Part shown: piece by piece, positions 22,335 through 33,569 of the stretch | How positions within the stretch are numbered: position 1 is the stretch's first letter | How the letters are laid out: every line of letters begins with the position of its first letter | Assembly: GCA_023213395.1 (NCBI GenBank) | Contig: CM041465.1 | Coordinates: 235,421,741-235,485,740, forward strand | Length of the DNA stretch: 64,000 nt | Direction of reading: 5' to 3' | DNA from: Cycas panzhihuaensis | Taxonomy: Eukaryota > Cycadophyta | The notes under the pieces: model-generated | The model's input: only the letters and a program-made list of their open reading frames with translations | The model's database searches: none | Told to the model about the DNA's origin: nothing | Made by a program: the position numbers and the translations under genes

Positions 22335-23062
22335 TCATGAGAAGATGGCATGCAAGTCGGATGGGTGATGGGCCCTGACACAGGAGAGACCCATCATATT
22401 ATCCATGAAGACCTCCAATGTGTTATCAATGAGGTCATGGAAGATGAAATGCATGGCTCTTTGGTAAGTAGCACCTACATTCTTAAGGCCAAAGGGCATC
22501 GCCTTGTAGGCGAAGGTACCCCAAGGAGTAGTGAAAGCCATCTTATGGTGGTCTTCGGGAGAAATCTGAATCTGGTTATAGCCAGAGAAGCCATCCATTA
22601 AGGACATAACTTCAAATCTGGTGGTGCAATCAATAATTTGATCAAGGAAGGGTAACAGGAAATTGTCCTTGGGACAAGCATTATTGATGTCACGAAAATC
22701 AATACATATACGGATTGTCCCGTTCTTTTTAGCAATGGGGACAATGTTGGAGACCCACTTAGGGTAGAAGATGGAAGTAATAAGTCCAGCATCCAAAAGC
22801 TTCTCAACCTCCATCTTGATGGCGGCTAAGAGCTTCGGGTGAAGGGGCCATTTAGGCGCCGCAGGCGAGCGCCAGGAATGGTGATGAGGTTATGAGTGAT
22901 GATGGAGGGGTCGATTCCCTTCATGTCGACATAATCCCATGCAAACACGTCTTGGAACTCCTTGAATAGAAAGGAGTACTCCCTTATCTCATCAGGGGAA
23001 CATTCTAACCTGACCTTAATGACCATGCCCGGGGCCAAGACTATGTCTTGGGTTGCCCCCAT
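22335..23062 (-). pseudogene. Reverse transcriptase of element A
   Basis: RT copies the genomic RNA inside the particle. Minus-strand frames 22826-23062 and 22335-22814 give the N-terminal block EYSFLFKEFQDVFAWDYVDM, then EVEKLLDAGLITSIFYPKWV. The catalytic core follows: RICIDFRDINNACPKDNFLL, MDGFSGYNQIQISPEDHHKM and AFTTPWGTFAYKAMPFGLKN. The active-site motif reads FMDN, so the second of the paired Asp is Asn. That single G-to-A change alone would stop polymerisation. A stop at 22816 separates the two parts. Confidence 0.9.
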
Positions 23063-23761
23063 GCATATGGCATTACCCTCCTCAAAGTGGAGAGGGGCAA
23101 GGTCAACAGGAGGAGGAGGAATAGGAGACGGGATCGGATCGGTAAGTGTGGATCCGATCGTGAGGATCTTCTAGTGACCAAGCCTGTGGTGACCAAAAGG
23201 CAAGTTGGGCATAAAATCCACCAGATGCTCAAGCAGGGCTTCGTCATCCTCGAAGTAATCCATCCCATGGATGACCTTACTTCGAGTAGAGGAAGCACTG
23301 GAGGGAGTAAAAGCAACAAGACCATGATGGTCATCGGGTTGCTCCGCTTCCTTACGGGATTCAGAAGGAAAGCCAAGAAGAGGCTCCTTGGAAGGAGCGA
23401 AAGGTAATTCTTCGAAGCCATTACCTACAGGGAGTAATGAAGAAGAAGAACTGATGATGGGCAGGTCAACACGAGCGATGACATGTGACACGCAAGAGTA
23501 GTTAGTTTCGCCAACGAGAGAGATTCTAGACGGGGATCTAGATTGAGATGGGTGTAACCTACTGGTGCAGAGGAAAGAGACAGGGTGAAGACAATCCTCG
23601 TCTTCGTCGTGTGACTCATTGTCACTAAACGAAGCAAGATACCCATAACTCCCAATGCCAATAGGGGTGAACAACGTGAGACTAGAGGAAGAAGATGTGG
23701 GATCTTCTTTGGATGGGTTAGGTATACCAATAGAGCAAGCCAAGGCATGCGTGGAAGGACC
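23063..23761 (-). pseudogene. Protease-RT linker of element A
   Basis: About 230 codons of Ser-, Pro- and acid-rich sequence lie between protease and RT. The 23171-23743 frame begins ACSIGIPNPSKEDPTSSSSS and has TPIGIGSYGYLASFSDNESH, then ALLEHLVDFMPNLPFGHHRL. The same blocks, much changed, are in G (about 57170-57400) and B (about 41680-41760). I know of no domain name for it, but its conservation in three elements says it was translated. Confidence 0.55.
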
Positions 23762-24607
23762 TCAGTTTGTCGAACTAGTGGAATGAGTTTGTTTAGTGAA
23801 TGGGCATTCACGGGGAATCACTCTCATCCATCCATCATGGACGAATTTAAGTTGTCCCCAAAGAGTCAAACACACAGCTCCCATTTGGTCGAGCCATGGA
23901 TGACCTAGAAGGAGGTTGTAGTCAACATCAACATCGAGGACTACAACATCGGTAAGAACAGTCTTGCCCTCAAGGGTGAGCAGAATAGTGACAGATCCCA
24001 AAGGGGTCTTCTCGCTACCGTCATAACCTTGGCATTGCCATGGAATAGGTCCCAAGGCAGAGATACCAAGCTCTTACATGACATGCAAGGGCAAGGCATT
24101 GACAGAAGAACCGTTGTCTACAACAGTTCTTCGGAGAGTACAATTGGGTGTATTGATAGTGATAGTGAACGGGAAGTTCCACTGACGTTCCCTTTCACCG
24201 GCGGGAGGAAGATCCTTAGGATCAAACGAGATAACGGGTCCACAGCTTTGGGTGACGCCCAAAGCGTGGACAGGCGCATCACTCGATCCTAAAGCTTCTA
24301 GGAGGAGGGCCTGCTGCTCAGGATAACTCCTCAAAACATCCATCAAAGACATTCCTGTGGCAACAGTATGAAGCTCATCCACGATGGAGAAGGGCTTACC
24401 CTTCGCAGTAGGCTGGGTAAGTTCCCTTCGAAAATCGTAACGACCTGGGCATATAGGAATAGCCTTGGGAAAGAGAGGTATTTCTGGAGGAAGGTTCTCT
24501 AGAAGAGAGTCGAAAGGAGCGGAAGAACAAGAAGCTCCTGCTGCTTCCTTGGCAGCTTGAGATCGCGTAAGGGCGTAGGAAGGAGTCGCTTCAAGCAACT
24601 GGATCAC
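23762..24607 (-). pseudogene. Aspartic protease of element A
   Basis: Protease would cut the Gag-Pol polyprotein. The minus frame 24074-24607 has TPSYALTRSQAAKEA, then GKPFSIVDELHTVATGMSLM and DVLRSYPEQQALLLEALG. The active-site block RRTVVDNGSSVNALPLHVM comes last, with D-N-G-S instead of the common D-T/S-G. The frame shifts at about 24060. It continues with GSVTILLTLEGKTVLTDVVV and VDYNLLLGHPWLDQMGAV, the flap and the second conserved 'LLGrpWL' block. B (VDNGSSVN) and G (INEGSFIN) have the equivalent. Confidence 0.8.
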
Positions 24608-26935
24608 CTTCTTCCCCCTGTTCCGGGGTCATGAAGGTGACGGGGTGCGACTGCTAGGAGAACGAGAGGAAGAAGACGAGTTCCGAGCACCCTTCCCTTT
24701 GTCGCGGGAAGGATGGGGATTATGTGATCTTCCTCGGTTCCGGTTACTCTTGGTTTGGGTGTTGCGATCACGTTCCCCATGCTTAGGGAATGGATCCTTG
24801 TGAACCGGTTGATCCAAATTAGACCTTGAGGCCCGTTTGGGGGAAGAGTCATGTCGAGGGGCATCCTTAGGATGCTGGGCCCTACAACATGAATCATCAT
24901 GAAAGCACTCCCCATGGATGGAGCACCACTTCTTCTCAAGCGGAGGGTCTGACCTTCTCGCTTGAGAGGGGCTGGCGTTCCATCCCTAGGGAGAGGAGCT
25001 TGGGTTGTTTTTTAGACTTGTTTATTGGATGTAGGGGATGAAGGAGTTTGAAGCTTGAGTTCCTTCATCGTACGCTCGAACGAACGTATGGCTGATGTGA
25101 GAGGATCTAAAGTCTTCTCAGTCGGATGAGAGGAAGACTAGGTAGGTTGTGAAGGTTTGGTATCCTTGGTTGGGGGTGGTGCCTCACGGTGCTATGAGGG
25201 CTTAAGAGGTTTCTTGAGACTAGCTTGGATCTCAATAGCCTTCAACGCCAAACACTTGGCGATCGTGGAGTCACATGTAGTTGTCCCCATTTTGAGGACT
25301 TCCACGTGTACTTCGGGATAAAGTGCATTGACGAAGAGGGCTCGCTTCAACTCCTCGGGCAATGTTGCCTTAGTGGAGTGAAGCAAGTCATAGAATCGCC
25401 ACACAAAGTCACGATTCATTTCATCATGACCTTGTTTGAGCGAAAGAAGTGTCTTCATTCCGCTCTCGAATGGATGGGCTATATCAAAATAGTTGATGAA
25501 CTCGTCCACCAATTGCTAGAATGAATGGATAGAATGGGCAGGGAGATGGTAGAACTACTTGAGGGCGTCACCCTGCAAGGACCGCAGGAATAACTTCATT
25601 AAAATATAGTCGTAAGCCCAGTAATCGATGCATGCCATAGAAAATCTATGCACATGCTCGCAGTCTTATGTGAAGTTAGTCGAATCTAGAAACTTCAGGG
25701 GGATGAGGCGGCAGATTGGTTCTTAACGCCTCGATGGATAGAGGTGTTGACCTAAAGTCCATGAAGGGGTGTGCCCTTGCTTGGACCGTAGGGTCAACGA
25801 ATGTCGTAGTAGGTAATGAACAAGGAGCGGATGGGGGTGGAACACCCATCCCTCCTTGAGGAAATGTCCCCTGCTGAGAAGAGGCGTGGGGGTAGGTGCT
25901 TTGGAAGGGAGTTAGGTTCCCTTGCGAAGGCATAACAAATGGAATTGCGTTGGACGACAGACAGGATGGATGTGGAATCGGGTTTTGCCCATATGAGCCA
26001 CCCATAGGTGGAGCGACTCCATATGGGTGTAGCGGATCCACCCCATAAATTGGGAGGTAGCTTCCCCTACCCTGCCCCCAAGGTTGAGAAGTATACCCTG
26101 GGGGAATGTAGAAGGAAGCGTCAACGTATTGGTTTTGAGAATGTGTGGGAGCGGGTCCCACATGACTAGTAGTCGAAAGGCTAGTAGGACCGACATGCCT
26201 ACTAAGAACGGTATGTGTCACATTAGGGGATGGTACATTGGTTTAGTTAGGGACGGGTATGTTAACCTTCAATTGAGGGAAAGACACACCAAGGGGAGAT
26301 CTCAAAACACTAGGAGCTTGATGAGAAATGGAAGGCGTAACACGTGCCCCTACTACGGGAATAGGAAAAGAGCAGGACATATGCATAGGCACAAAGGGAT
26401 TTATTATCAGAGGAAGAGTAGATGAGGATGAGGCGTGCGGGGGAGGAGCGGAAGAGGAAGAGGCTCCTCCACGGAGGGCACCCTCAAGCCATCCAGGGCC
26501 TTGATTGCAAGCGTCTTGGTGTGACGACACTCATTGAGAGCTTCAACTACGTTGACAGGAGGGGTTCCTACATACTCGTAGGAGGTAACTGGGACCTCGA
26601 ACAAGGTAGGTCCCTTGGGATGCTCCTCATAAGGGTCACTAATTATATGGAAAGTCTCAAGAGGAGCGGATCCTTCTACGGCATGGGTAGAGGGATGGAC
26701 GTCGAGCAAGTGATGTTGGTCACTCGGGTAATAAAGGGGGTCATCACCCTCTTGGGTGGACCCAGGAATAGAGGAAGGAAAAACATGGGTTTCTAAGGTT
26801 GAGGTGTGGTAGGCCCTATCAGAAGAGTATCCCTCCATAGTCAGATCAGAATCTGACAAAGGAAGAGGGCGATACTTGGGGTCTTCTAATAATGGAGGTA
26901 GGTCGCGTAAGCGACGAGAGAAGTGTCGCATGCAA
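24608..26935 (-). pseudogene. gag: Gag of Tat element A
   Basis: Gag would form the particle and bind the RNA. It starts at a likely Met (26929-26931) with MRHFSRRLRDLPPLLEDPKY. About 450 codons of Pro-, Ser-, His- and Gly-rich sequence follow in several broken frames, including STQEGDDPLYYPSDQHH, DASFYIPPGYTSQPWGQ and GVDPLHPYGVAPPMGGS. The Retrotrans_gag core is at 25192-25512: MVDEFINYFDIAHPFESGMK, DEMNRDFVWRFYDLLHS and LFVNALYPEVHVEVLK. The basic end (24629-24817) has VHKDPFPKHGERD and a long Arg/Ser stretch. A zinc knuckle is not clear. Stops and frameshifts occur throughout. Confidence 0.8.
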
Positions 26936-27088
26936 GGTCAACCAACAATGTCATGGAAAAAGGAGAGGGTCGTAAAAGCACACGCGTTAGGGGCTACCCA
27001 ATGAAGAGATTGAAATAGGCGAAGAAGGATCACAAAAAGGTAGCGAAACAAATGGAAGAGAGCGGAAACTAGCTCCCTTACTGGCAAT

Positions 27089-27105
27089 CCCTAGTATGGT
27101 CGCCA
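27089..27105 (-). promoter_or_regulatory. Primer-binding site of element A
   Basis: The minus strand reads TGGCGACCATACTAGGG, one base after the 5' LTR end. B has the same 17 bases with one change. The TGG pairs with the CCA end of a tRNA. It does not fit initiator Met. Confidence 0.75.
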
Positions 27106-29306
27106 GTGGACGCACGTCTACGGGATAGCTACCTAACGAAATAGGTGTGGTAAGAGCGGGTGATAATATGATCAAGAAAGAGACCTACAAGTAGGATAAT
27201 TACCACACAGGGCACCTCGTGCACCAGAGCGCGAGTTTGGGACCTGCAATGGAATGTGGCTACCAAAGGGTGATCCCCCACCACTTCGAACAAGAGGTGA
27301 GGAGGTGTAGGGTTAGCTTGGGTTGACCTAAGGGAAGGATCCTCCTACCCTTAGATGGCTGGAAGGGGAAGGGGAGGAACCTTCAAGGGTTTCCCTAAAG
27401 CAACAGGAAATGAAGAAGGATAGGCAAGCGGCTGGCCTATAGATGGAGTCACTTTGGTTATCCAGCGAAGCGGGGAACCAAAGGAAAGCGAGAGAGATGA
27501 CCCAAGAAGATGGATCAAGGTACGCCTAAGCAAACTAACCAGGCATACGAGTAATACAGGGGGCAAGAAGCTTGCACAGCTAAGAAAAGGAGGAAAGGTG
27601 AAAAGGAGTGGTTCCTATGACATTTTCCTATGAGTGGCAGAGGTGCATACAATAAAACAAATAAAGTGTGAACCGGACGCAAAGTTAAGTTTCCCTTTTG
27701 ATCTCCAATGAGTTAATTACTAAAAAGGAATTCAAAAGGAAAGAGTAGTAGGTTGGAGTGGGGCGTGCACCTGGACCAGAGGCATGCATGATGGGGGCCC
27801 TCCCGAGGGACATCAAACTACTCCACGAGGTGCGTCGGATGCAAAGTGTCATGGCGGATTGGAAGAGGGGCTCCCTTACCTTCCCCAAAAAAATACTAAA
27901 TATAGTACTAAGGAAAGAAAGGAACTAAATACTAGTGACTAAAGAAATATGAAAGTACAACATGCGTAAGAGCACTTACCGACAACGGGACGAGCGGAAA
28001 ATACCTTTTGTGCTCTCTAAGCACCTGCAAGCAATGACAACCTCCCCCTTTCTGGAGAAAGGGTACTAACATGCAATGACAAGATCCTAATAATACATGT
28101 CTATGTAATACAAATATGGATTCAAACACATATGTTAGCACCAACACAATGATGATAATATATGAAAGAGGACAACCGAAGCGAAAGGAAGGTAACCAGT
28201 AAGCCTCAAAGTGGCCCACCTCCCACAAAGAACACCCTAACCTCCCCCCAAAAGTCACAAGGCAGCGAGGGCAAGGCCAAAGAAGATGGCTGGAAATAGT
28301 AACAAAGGGGGAAAGAGGAGCTAAAGAAGACCTACGGCGAACCGGGGTGCTATGGAGAGTAAACTGGGTTGTCGGGAGAAGAGTTGGACAAGAACAAGCG
28401 ATCAGGACTTGTGCGAGTCGCCCAGACCCAAGCCTAAGCCCTCAAACCAGCGCTGTAACGTGTGATAGCACTGATTTCAGCGGCTAAGAGAAAGCCAACA
28501 AACCCTTGTTTAAGTGCCAAGGACAGCATGAGGCAAGAGGGAAGATTTGGGGGGCTTAAAGCCACTTGAGGAGCGTGGAAGGTGGTGCGGAATCCACCCA
28601 GCTCTCTCCCAAACCCTATGTCAACCCTCGCATCACGCCTTGAGCAACAAACGTAGGTAAGAGGCACTATAACAGAGGTAGAACAGTCCAATGTAAAGAG
28701 GAAAATAACCCTCACAAAGATAAGCAAAGAAACAAGCAAGATAGGGCATCAATAGCATAAGAGAAATAACTCAAATCAATGAATACTTGAATGGAAGAAG
28801 AGAGGTGCTTGCCTCAGCCAAGGGCTAGTAAGGAGAGGCTGAGAAATCACCTGGATCGTGGTGTAGCGGTTTGAGGCCACCTAATGAAGTTGGAAGGAGA
28901 ACACTGCACTTGGAACACTTGAAGGCGCCTGTGGAAAGAATCTACTGAAATCTCTCCAAGGGGCCCCCCTCCAAGGTGTGTGAGGGGCTGGGAAGATGTC
29001 CTAGCCACACCGAAGGAGAGTCGCACCTTGTGGGAGGCAGATCTGTCGTGTGACAGGCAAAGAAAGAAGAGCATAGCACAGCATGGTTTCCTTGAGGAGC
29101 AATCAAAAAAGTGAGCCAAAAGTCCTAAAAAATGAGTAAAAAGTGACTTAAGTACCCAACCTAAACCCTAAAGCGAGTGATTAGGGCATGGCTGGAAGAG
29201 AGTTAAGTCGTGAGACACGTGGCAGTTTCACAATAAATGCGAAATTACCATGGTGGATTTTAAAAAATAAGTTGGAACAGTCATACCGCTGGAAAATCCA
29301 CGGTAC

Positions 29307-29311
29307 CGTGG
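29307..29311. repeat. Left target-site duplication of nested solo LTR (CGTGG)
   Basis: CGTGG is followed by the LTR start TGGACGCGCG at 29312 and is repeated at 31885-31889. Confidence 0.9.
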
Positions 29312-31884
29312 TGGACGCGCGTCTACGGGATAGCTACCTAACTAATAGGTGTGGTGAGAGTGGGTGATGATATAACCGAAGGAGAGGCCTATAAGAAAAG
29401 TAATTACCACGCAGAGTGCCCCATGCGCCGGAGCACGAGTTCGGTATCTGCAATGGAATATGGCTACTAACAAGTGATCCCTCACCGCTTCGAACGAAGG
29501 GTGAAGAGGCGTAGGGTTAGCCTGGGTTGACCTAGGGACAGGATCCTCCCACCCTTGGATGGCCGGAAGGGGAAGGGAAGGATCCGAGGAAGAATAGATT
29601 AAGAGTGCGCCTGAACAAGCTAATGGGGTGCACAAACAACGTAGGAGGTAAGAAGCTTGTGCGGCTAAGGAGAGGAGGAAAGGTGGAAGGGTGGTTCCTA
29701 TGGCCTTTCCTATGGGTAACAAAGATACATGCAATGGGGTAAGTAAAGCATAACCAAAGAATGAAATCACATTTCCCTTTTATTTTCTGATGCGTTAATT
29801 ACTAAGAAAGGAATCTAAAAGGAAATAAAGCGGTAGAGTAGAGTAAGGGGTGCACCTGGGCCGAGGGCGTGCGTGACGAGGACCAACTCGAGGAGCACCA
29901 AGCTACTCCACGCAGCGCATTGGATGCGGGATGTTGCAGTGGATTAAAAACGGGCTCCCTTACCTTCCCCAGAAAAATACCAAATGTGGCACCAAGGAAA
30001 GAAAGAAAGCAACTGCTAATAAATGAAGAAGCGCGAAAGTACGATACACATGAAGGCACTTACCGCCAACAGAGCTAATGGACCATATCCTCCACGCTCC
30101 CCAAGTACCTGCAAGCAATGGCAACCTCTCCCTTCCCGGGAGAAGAATACTAACAAGCAATACAAGATTCTAATGATATTTATCTAAATAATGCAAATGT
30201 GAATCTAAACATACATGTGTTAGTATCAATCCAATGATGAAAGAACAAAAAAGAGGGTAACCAAAGCAAAGGCAAACGACCGGTAAGCCTCGGAGTGGCC
30301 CACCTCCTGCAAATGATGCCCTAACCTCCCCTCAAGAGCCACAAGGCAGTGAGGGCAAGGCCAAGAGGGACAGCTGGAAATAGCAACAAAGGGACAAAGA
30401 GGAGCCAAGAAATGCCCACGGCAAACCGGGATGCTATGAAGAGCAGACCGGGCAGCCGAGAAGAAAGTTGGACAAAGACTAGCGGTTGGGACTTATGTGA
30501 GTTGCCCAAACCTAAACAAAGGCCCTCAAATCAGCGCTGCAACTTGTGACAGCGCTGGTTTCAGCGGCCAAAAGAAGGCCAACAAGCCCTTGTTTGTGCG
30601 CCAAGGACAGCACGAGGCGAGAGGGAAGCTTTGGGGGGCTTAGAGCAGCTTAGGGAGCATGGAAGGTGGTACGGAATCCACCCAGCTCCTTCCCAAAGCC
30701 TATGCCAACCCTCAACGCCACTGCCTTGAGCAGTAAATGCAGGCAAGAGGCATAAAAATAGTGGTAAAATAGCCCACTAAAAGGAAGGGAACCAAACTCA
30801 TAAGCACAAGCAGGGAGCAAGCAAGTTGGAGCATTAATATCATAAGAAAAATAATGTAAATCAAGAAATACCTAGATGAGGGAGGTAAGGGGCTTGCCTC
30901 AGCCAAGGGGCAGCGAAGAGGGGCTGAGAAATCAACCCAGATCTGAAGCACAGTAGGTTTGGGACCCTGCTAAGGAGGTTGGACGGGAAACACCTACACT
31001 TGGAACCCTTGATGGCTGCCTGGGGCAAGAATCCACTGAAACCTCTCCAAGGGGCCCTCTCCAAGGTGTGTGAGGGGCTAGGAGAATGTCCTAGCCACGC
31101 CAAAGGAGAGCAGTCTTTGTGGGAGGCGCGAGTCTGTGATAGTGACGGGGCCAGAGAAGAGTGAAACCTGACCTTGTTTCTTGAGGAGCAATGTTGAAAG
31201 TGAGCCAAAAAGTTCTTGAAAATGAGCCAAAAGTGACTTAAATACTCAACCCAAACCCTAAAGCGAGCGATTAGGGTGTGGCTGGAAGAGAGTTAAGTCA
31301 CGAGCCACATGGCAGTTTTGCAATAAATGTGAAATTGCCACGGCGTATTTTAAAAAAGAAATTAGAACAGTTGTACCGCTGCAAACTTTGTTGTACCGTT
31401 GATGTTCAGTGATCTGCGAAAATTACCTGCAGACTAACCCGGTAGAAGCAGGGCCCAACTAGCCTAAGTGAGGCAGATGACCAAAAGGACTAATAGGGGG
31501 CTGAGACACCTACCCAGGGGTAAACAAGCTGACAGACAGGTCCAAAGGAGCAAAAATAGGGCTCAAATAGGGTGGCAAGTCAACCAAACGACGACGGGTC
31601 GTCACACGGGCAGAGGTGGCGCAAACCTAGTGGATCCTGGAGTGAGGAGGGCAGATGCGGGAAGTGGAGTGGCCACCAGGGTGCCACACTCGCTGGGAGT
31701 GTACCCCTGCTATAGTCGTCATAGGCTAAAATAAGTGTAGACGAGGACAAAGTCGCCTACAAAGCCACATACATGCAGACATGCAAGCAAACACTCATCA
31801 AAAGAAAGCGACGATAATGCGAGAAACATACCTGCACTTACCTGAGTCAGTGATTCTGTATCCATTCTTAGAAGTCGGGAAACA
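29312..31884 (-). mobile_element. Nested solo LTR of the same Tat subfamily
   Basis: A 2573-base LTR, TGGACGCGCG to GGGAAACA, has no internal region and is bounded by CGTGG on both sides. It is related to the element A LTR along its whole length but more diverged from both A copies than they are from each other. It has a deletion of about 120 bases relative to A near 29580. Its parent inserted into the 5' LTR of A and then lost its interior and one LTR by recombination between its two LTRs. The orientation is the same as A. Confidence 0.9.
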
Positions 31885-31889
31885 CGTGG
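31885..31889. repeat. Right target-site duplication of nested solo LTR (CGTGG)
   Basis: CGTGG follows the terminal AACA at 31884 and matches 29307-29311 exactly. After it the LTR of A resumes with 'atattccgg'. Confidence 0.9.
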
Positions 31890-32374
31890 ATATTCCGGCG
31901 GTACTGCGAGAATCATGGTGGTATTTACCCGGAGGCAAAAAAAGGCCCGGACCAGTCATGGGCGTATGACAAAAAGGGCCAATAGGGAGCTGAGATGCCT
32001 ACCTAGGGGTAAACAAGCCAACAAACGGGTCTAGAAAGAGCAAAAATAAGGCTCAAACGGTGTGGCAAGTCAACCAAACAATGACAGATCATCACACGAG
32101 CAGAGGTGGCGCAAGCCAAGTGGATCATGGAGCGAGGAGGGCAGATGCGAGAAGTGGAGTGGCCACTAGAGTGCCACACTCGCTGGGAGTGTGCCCCTGC
32201 TATAGTCATCATAGGCTAAAATAAGTGTAGACGAAGACAAAGTTATCTACAAAGCCACAAACGTGCAGACATGCAAGCAAACACTCATCAAAAGAAAGTA
32301 ATAACAAGGTGAGAAACATACCTGCACTTACCTGAGTCGGTGATTCCGTATCCATTCCCGGAAGCTGGGAAACA

Positions 32375-32379
32375 GCATC
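32375..32379. repeat. Right target-site duplication of element A (GCATC)
   Basis: It is identical to 12961-12965 and directly follows the LTR end AACA. Confidence 0.9.
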
Positions 32380-33514
32380 AAACTAGGCCACAAACCTCAT
32401 ACTATCATCAGTCCAACTAGCAATGCATTATGGTCTATCATCAAATAACAACCACCCATATAAGTAAATTTTGAACTTCATCACCTCATATACATCTGAT
32501 ATAATAGAACTTGAACATAACTAAATAAACTACACTCATTTCACAAAATAAACCACATAAACATGAACATTGTGTAATGATCTATGCCATACTTAAATAG
32601 TAACAGAGTTTACATCATATTGTAGCTAAGGTATCTCATGCCCTTCTTCACCTATATCTTTCCCATCATTGTCCTTCAAATTTCCCAATCTCCCCCTCAA
32701 ACATGCCCAATAAATGCCCAATCTTGTCATGTAATCTCACATGCAACAAGTATCTCAGTGTCTCATATCACTCTATTTCTCTCTCACCTCATCATGCCCT
32801 CTTCTTTGCCCATAAATGGCCTTCATGTAAATCATATTCCAAGGAGTACTAAGTCACCATATATCACCCAACTTACTCTCTCATATAAATCACATGCTAG
32901 AGAGTCAACCATATAGTCATCATGCCTCATAAGTATACCTCATATTGCCATCCAACTCATGCATATATCACCACTAAAAACATGTCTTCTTAATGATGAA
33001 AAATTCACTGAAGAAAAGTCTATATACCATAGATGCCTACACACCTTCAAAAAACTCCATATTAAAGAATATTAACTAAGATATCCATAACAATCACTTT
33101 AATATGGCTTTTGATAAAGTAAACAAGAAACATCAATAGATAATCCTAAGAAAAGAACAATATATGCCAAAAGCAAAGATATTTTAAGATATATGATATA
33201 TCATTGAAATATATCAAATATATTAAAGTGCCCATTGTAATGTGATTAACATTGGCCGATTTAATATATTGAATGGGCAATTCAATATATAAAAGGTAAC
33301 TTTGATAATCAAAGAGTTAATCGCCATTATATATATCAAAAATTATTTCAATATAATTTATATAAAAAAGGTGAAGAAAGGTAGAAATAAAATGGAGATG
33401 CATGAAGATATCACACCTATGGTTGCCAAAATATATTATTGATATACAATATATCAATAGCAATGATAATAAATTTCTAAGCAAATCAGAGTACATAGCT
33501 ATAAATGTCATGAT

Positions 33515-33569
<55 letters not shown>

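Larger units (their letters stand above)
12966..32374 (-). mobile_element. Element A: complete Tat-type Ty3/gypsy retrotransposon
   Basis: The element is 19.4 kb long (16.8 kb without a nested solo LTR) and reads on the minus strand. Both LTRs begin 'tggacgc' and end 'gggaaaca' on the plus strand, and both ends are flanked by GCATC. In transcriptional order it has the 5' LTR, primer site (27089-27105), gag, protease, a long linker, RT, RNase H, integrase and an antisense ORF on the plus strand. A second RNase H, the polypurine tract and the 3' LTR follow. The second RNase H and the antisense ORF place it in the Tat lineage. All ORFs are broken, so it cannot move on its own now. Confidence 0.9.
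27107..32374 (-). mobile_element. 5' LTR of element A, split by a solo LTR
   Basis: The outer parts 27107-29311 and 31890-32374 together make about 2690 bases, matching the 2713-base 3' LTR. They can be joined through 'ccacggtaccgtgg' and 'atattccggcggtac', which in the intact copy (15170-15200) are continuous. Between them sits a foreign LTR with its own duplication. The promoter that starts the genomic RNA would lie here. The break is in the middle of the GGTACC-rich stretch. Confidence 0.9.

Noticed and set aside
23041-23421. Overlapping frames on both strands (23041-23421 minus, 23048-23407 plus)
   Set aside because: They are shifted readings of the protease-RT linker, whose main frame (23171-23743) matches B and G.
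32638-32916. 92-codon plus-strand frame in AT-rich DNA
   Set aside because: Composition-driven. No recognisable domain and no matching neighbour.
33518-33563. Possible regulatory element or CRISPR-like array
   Set aside because: Plain TA microsatellite. No spaced repeats of CRISPR type occur anywhere in this plant sequence.
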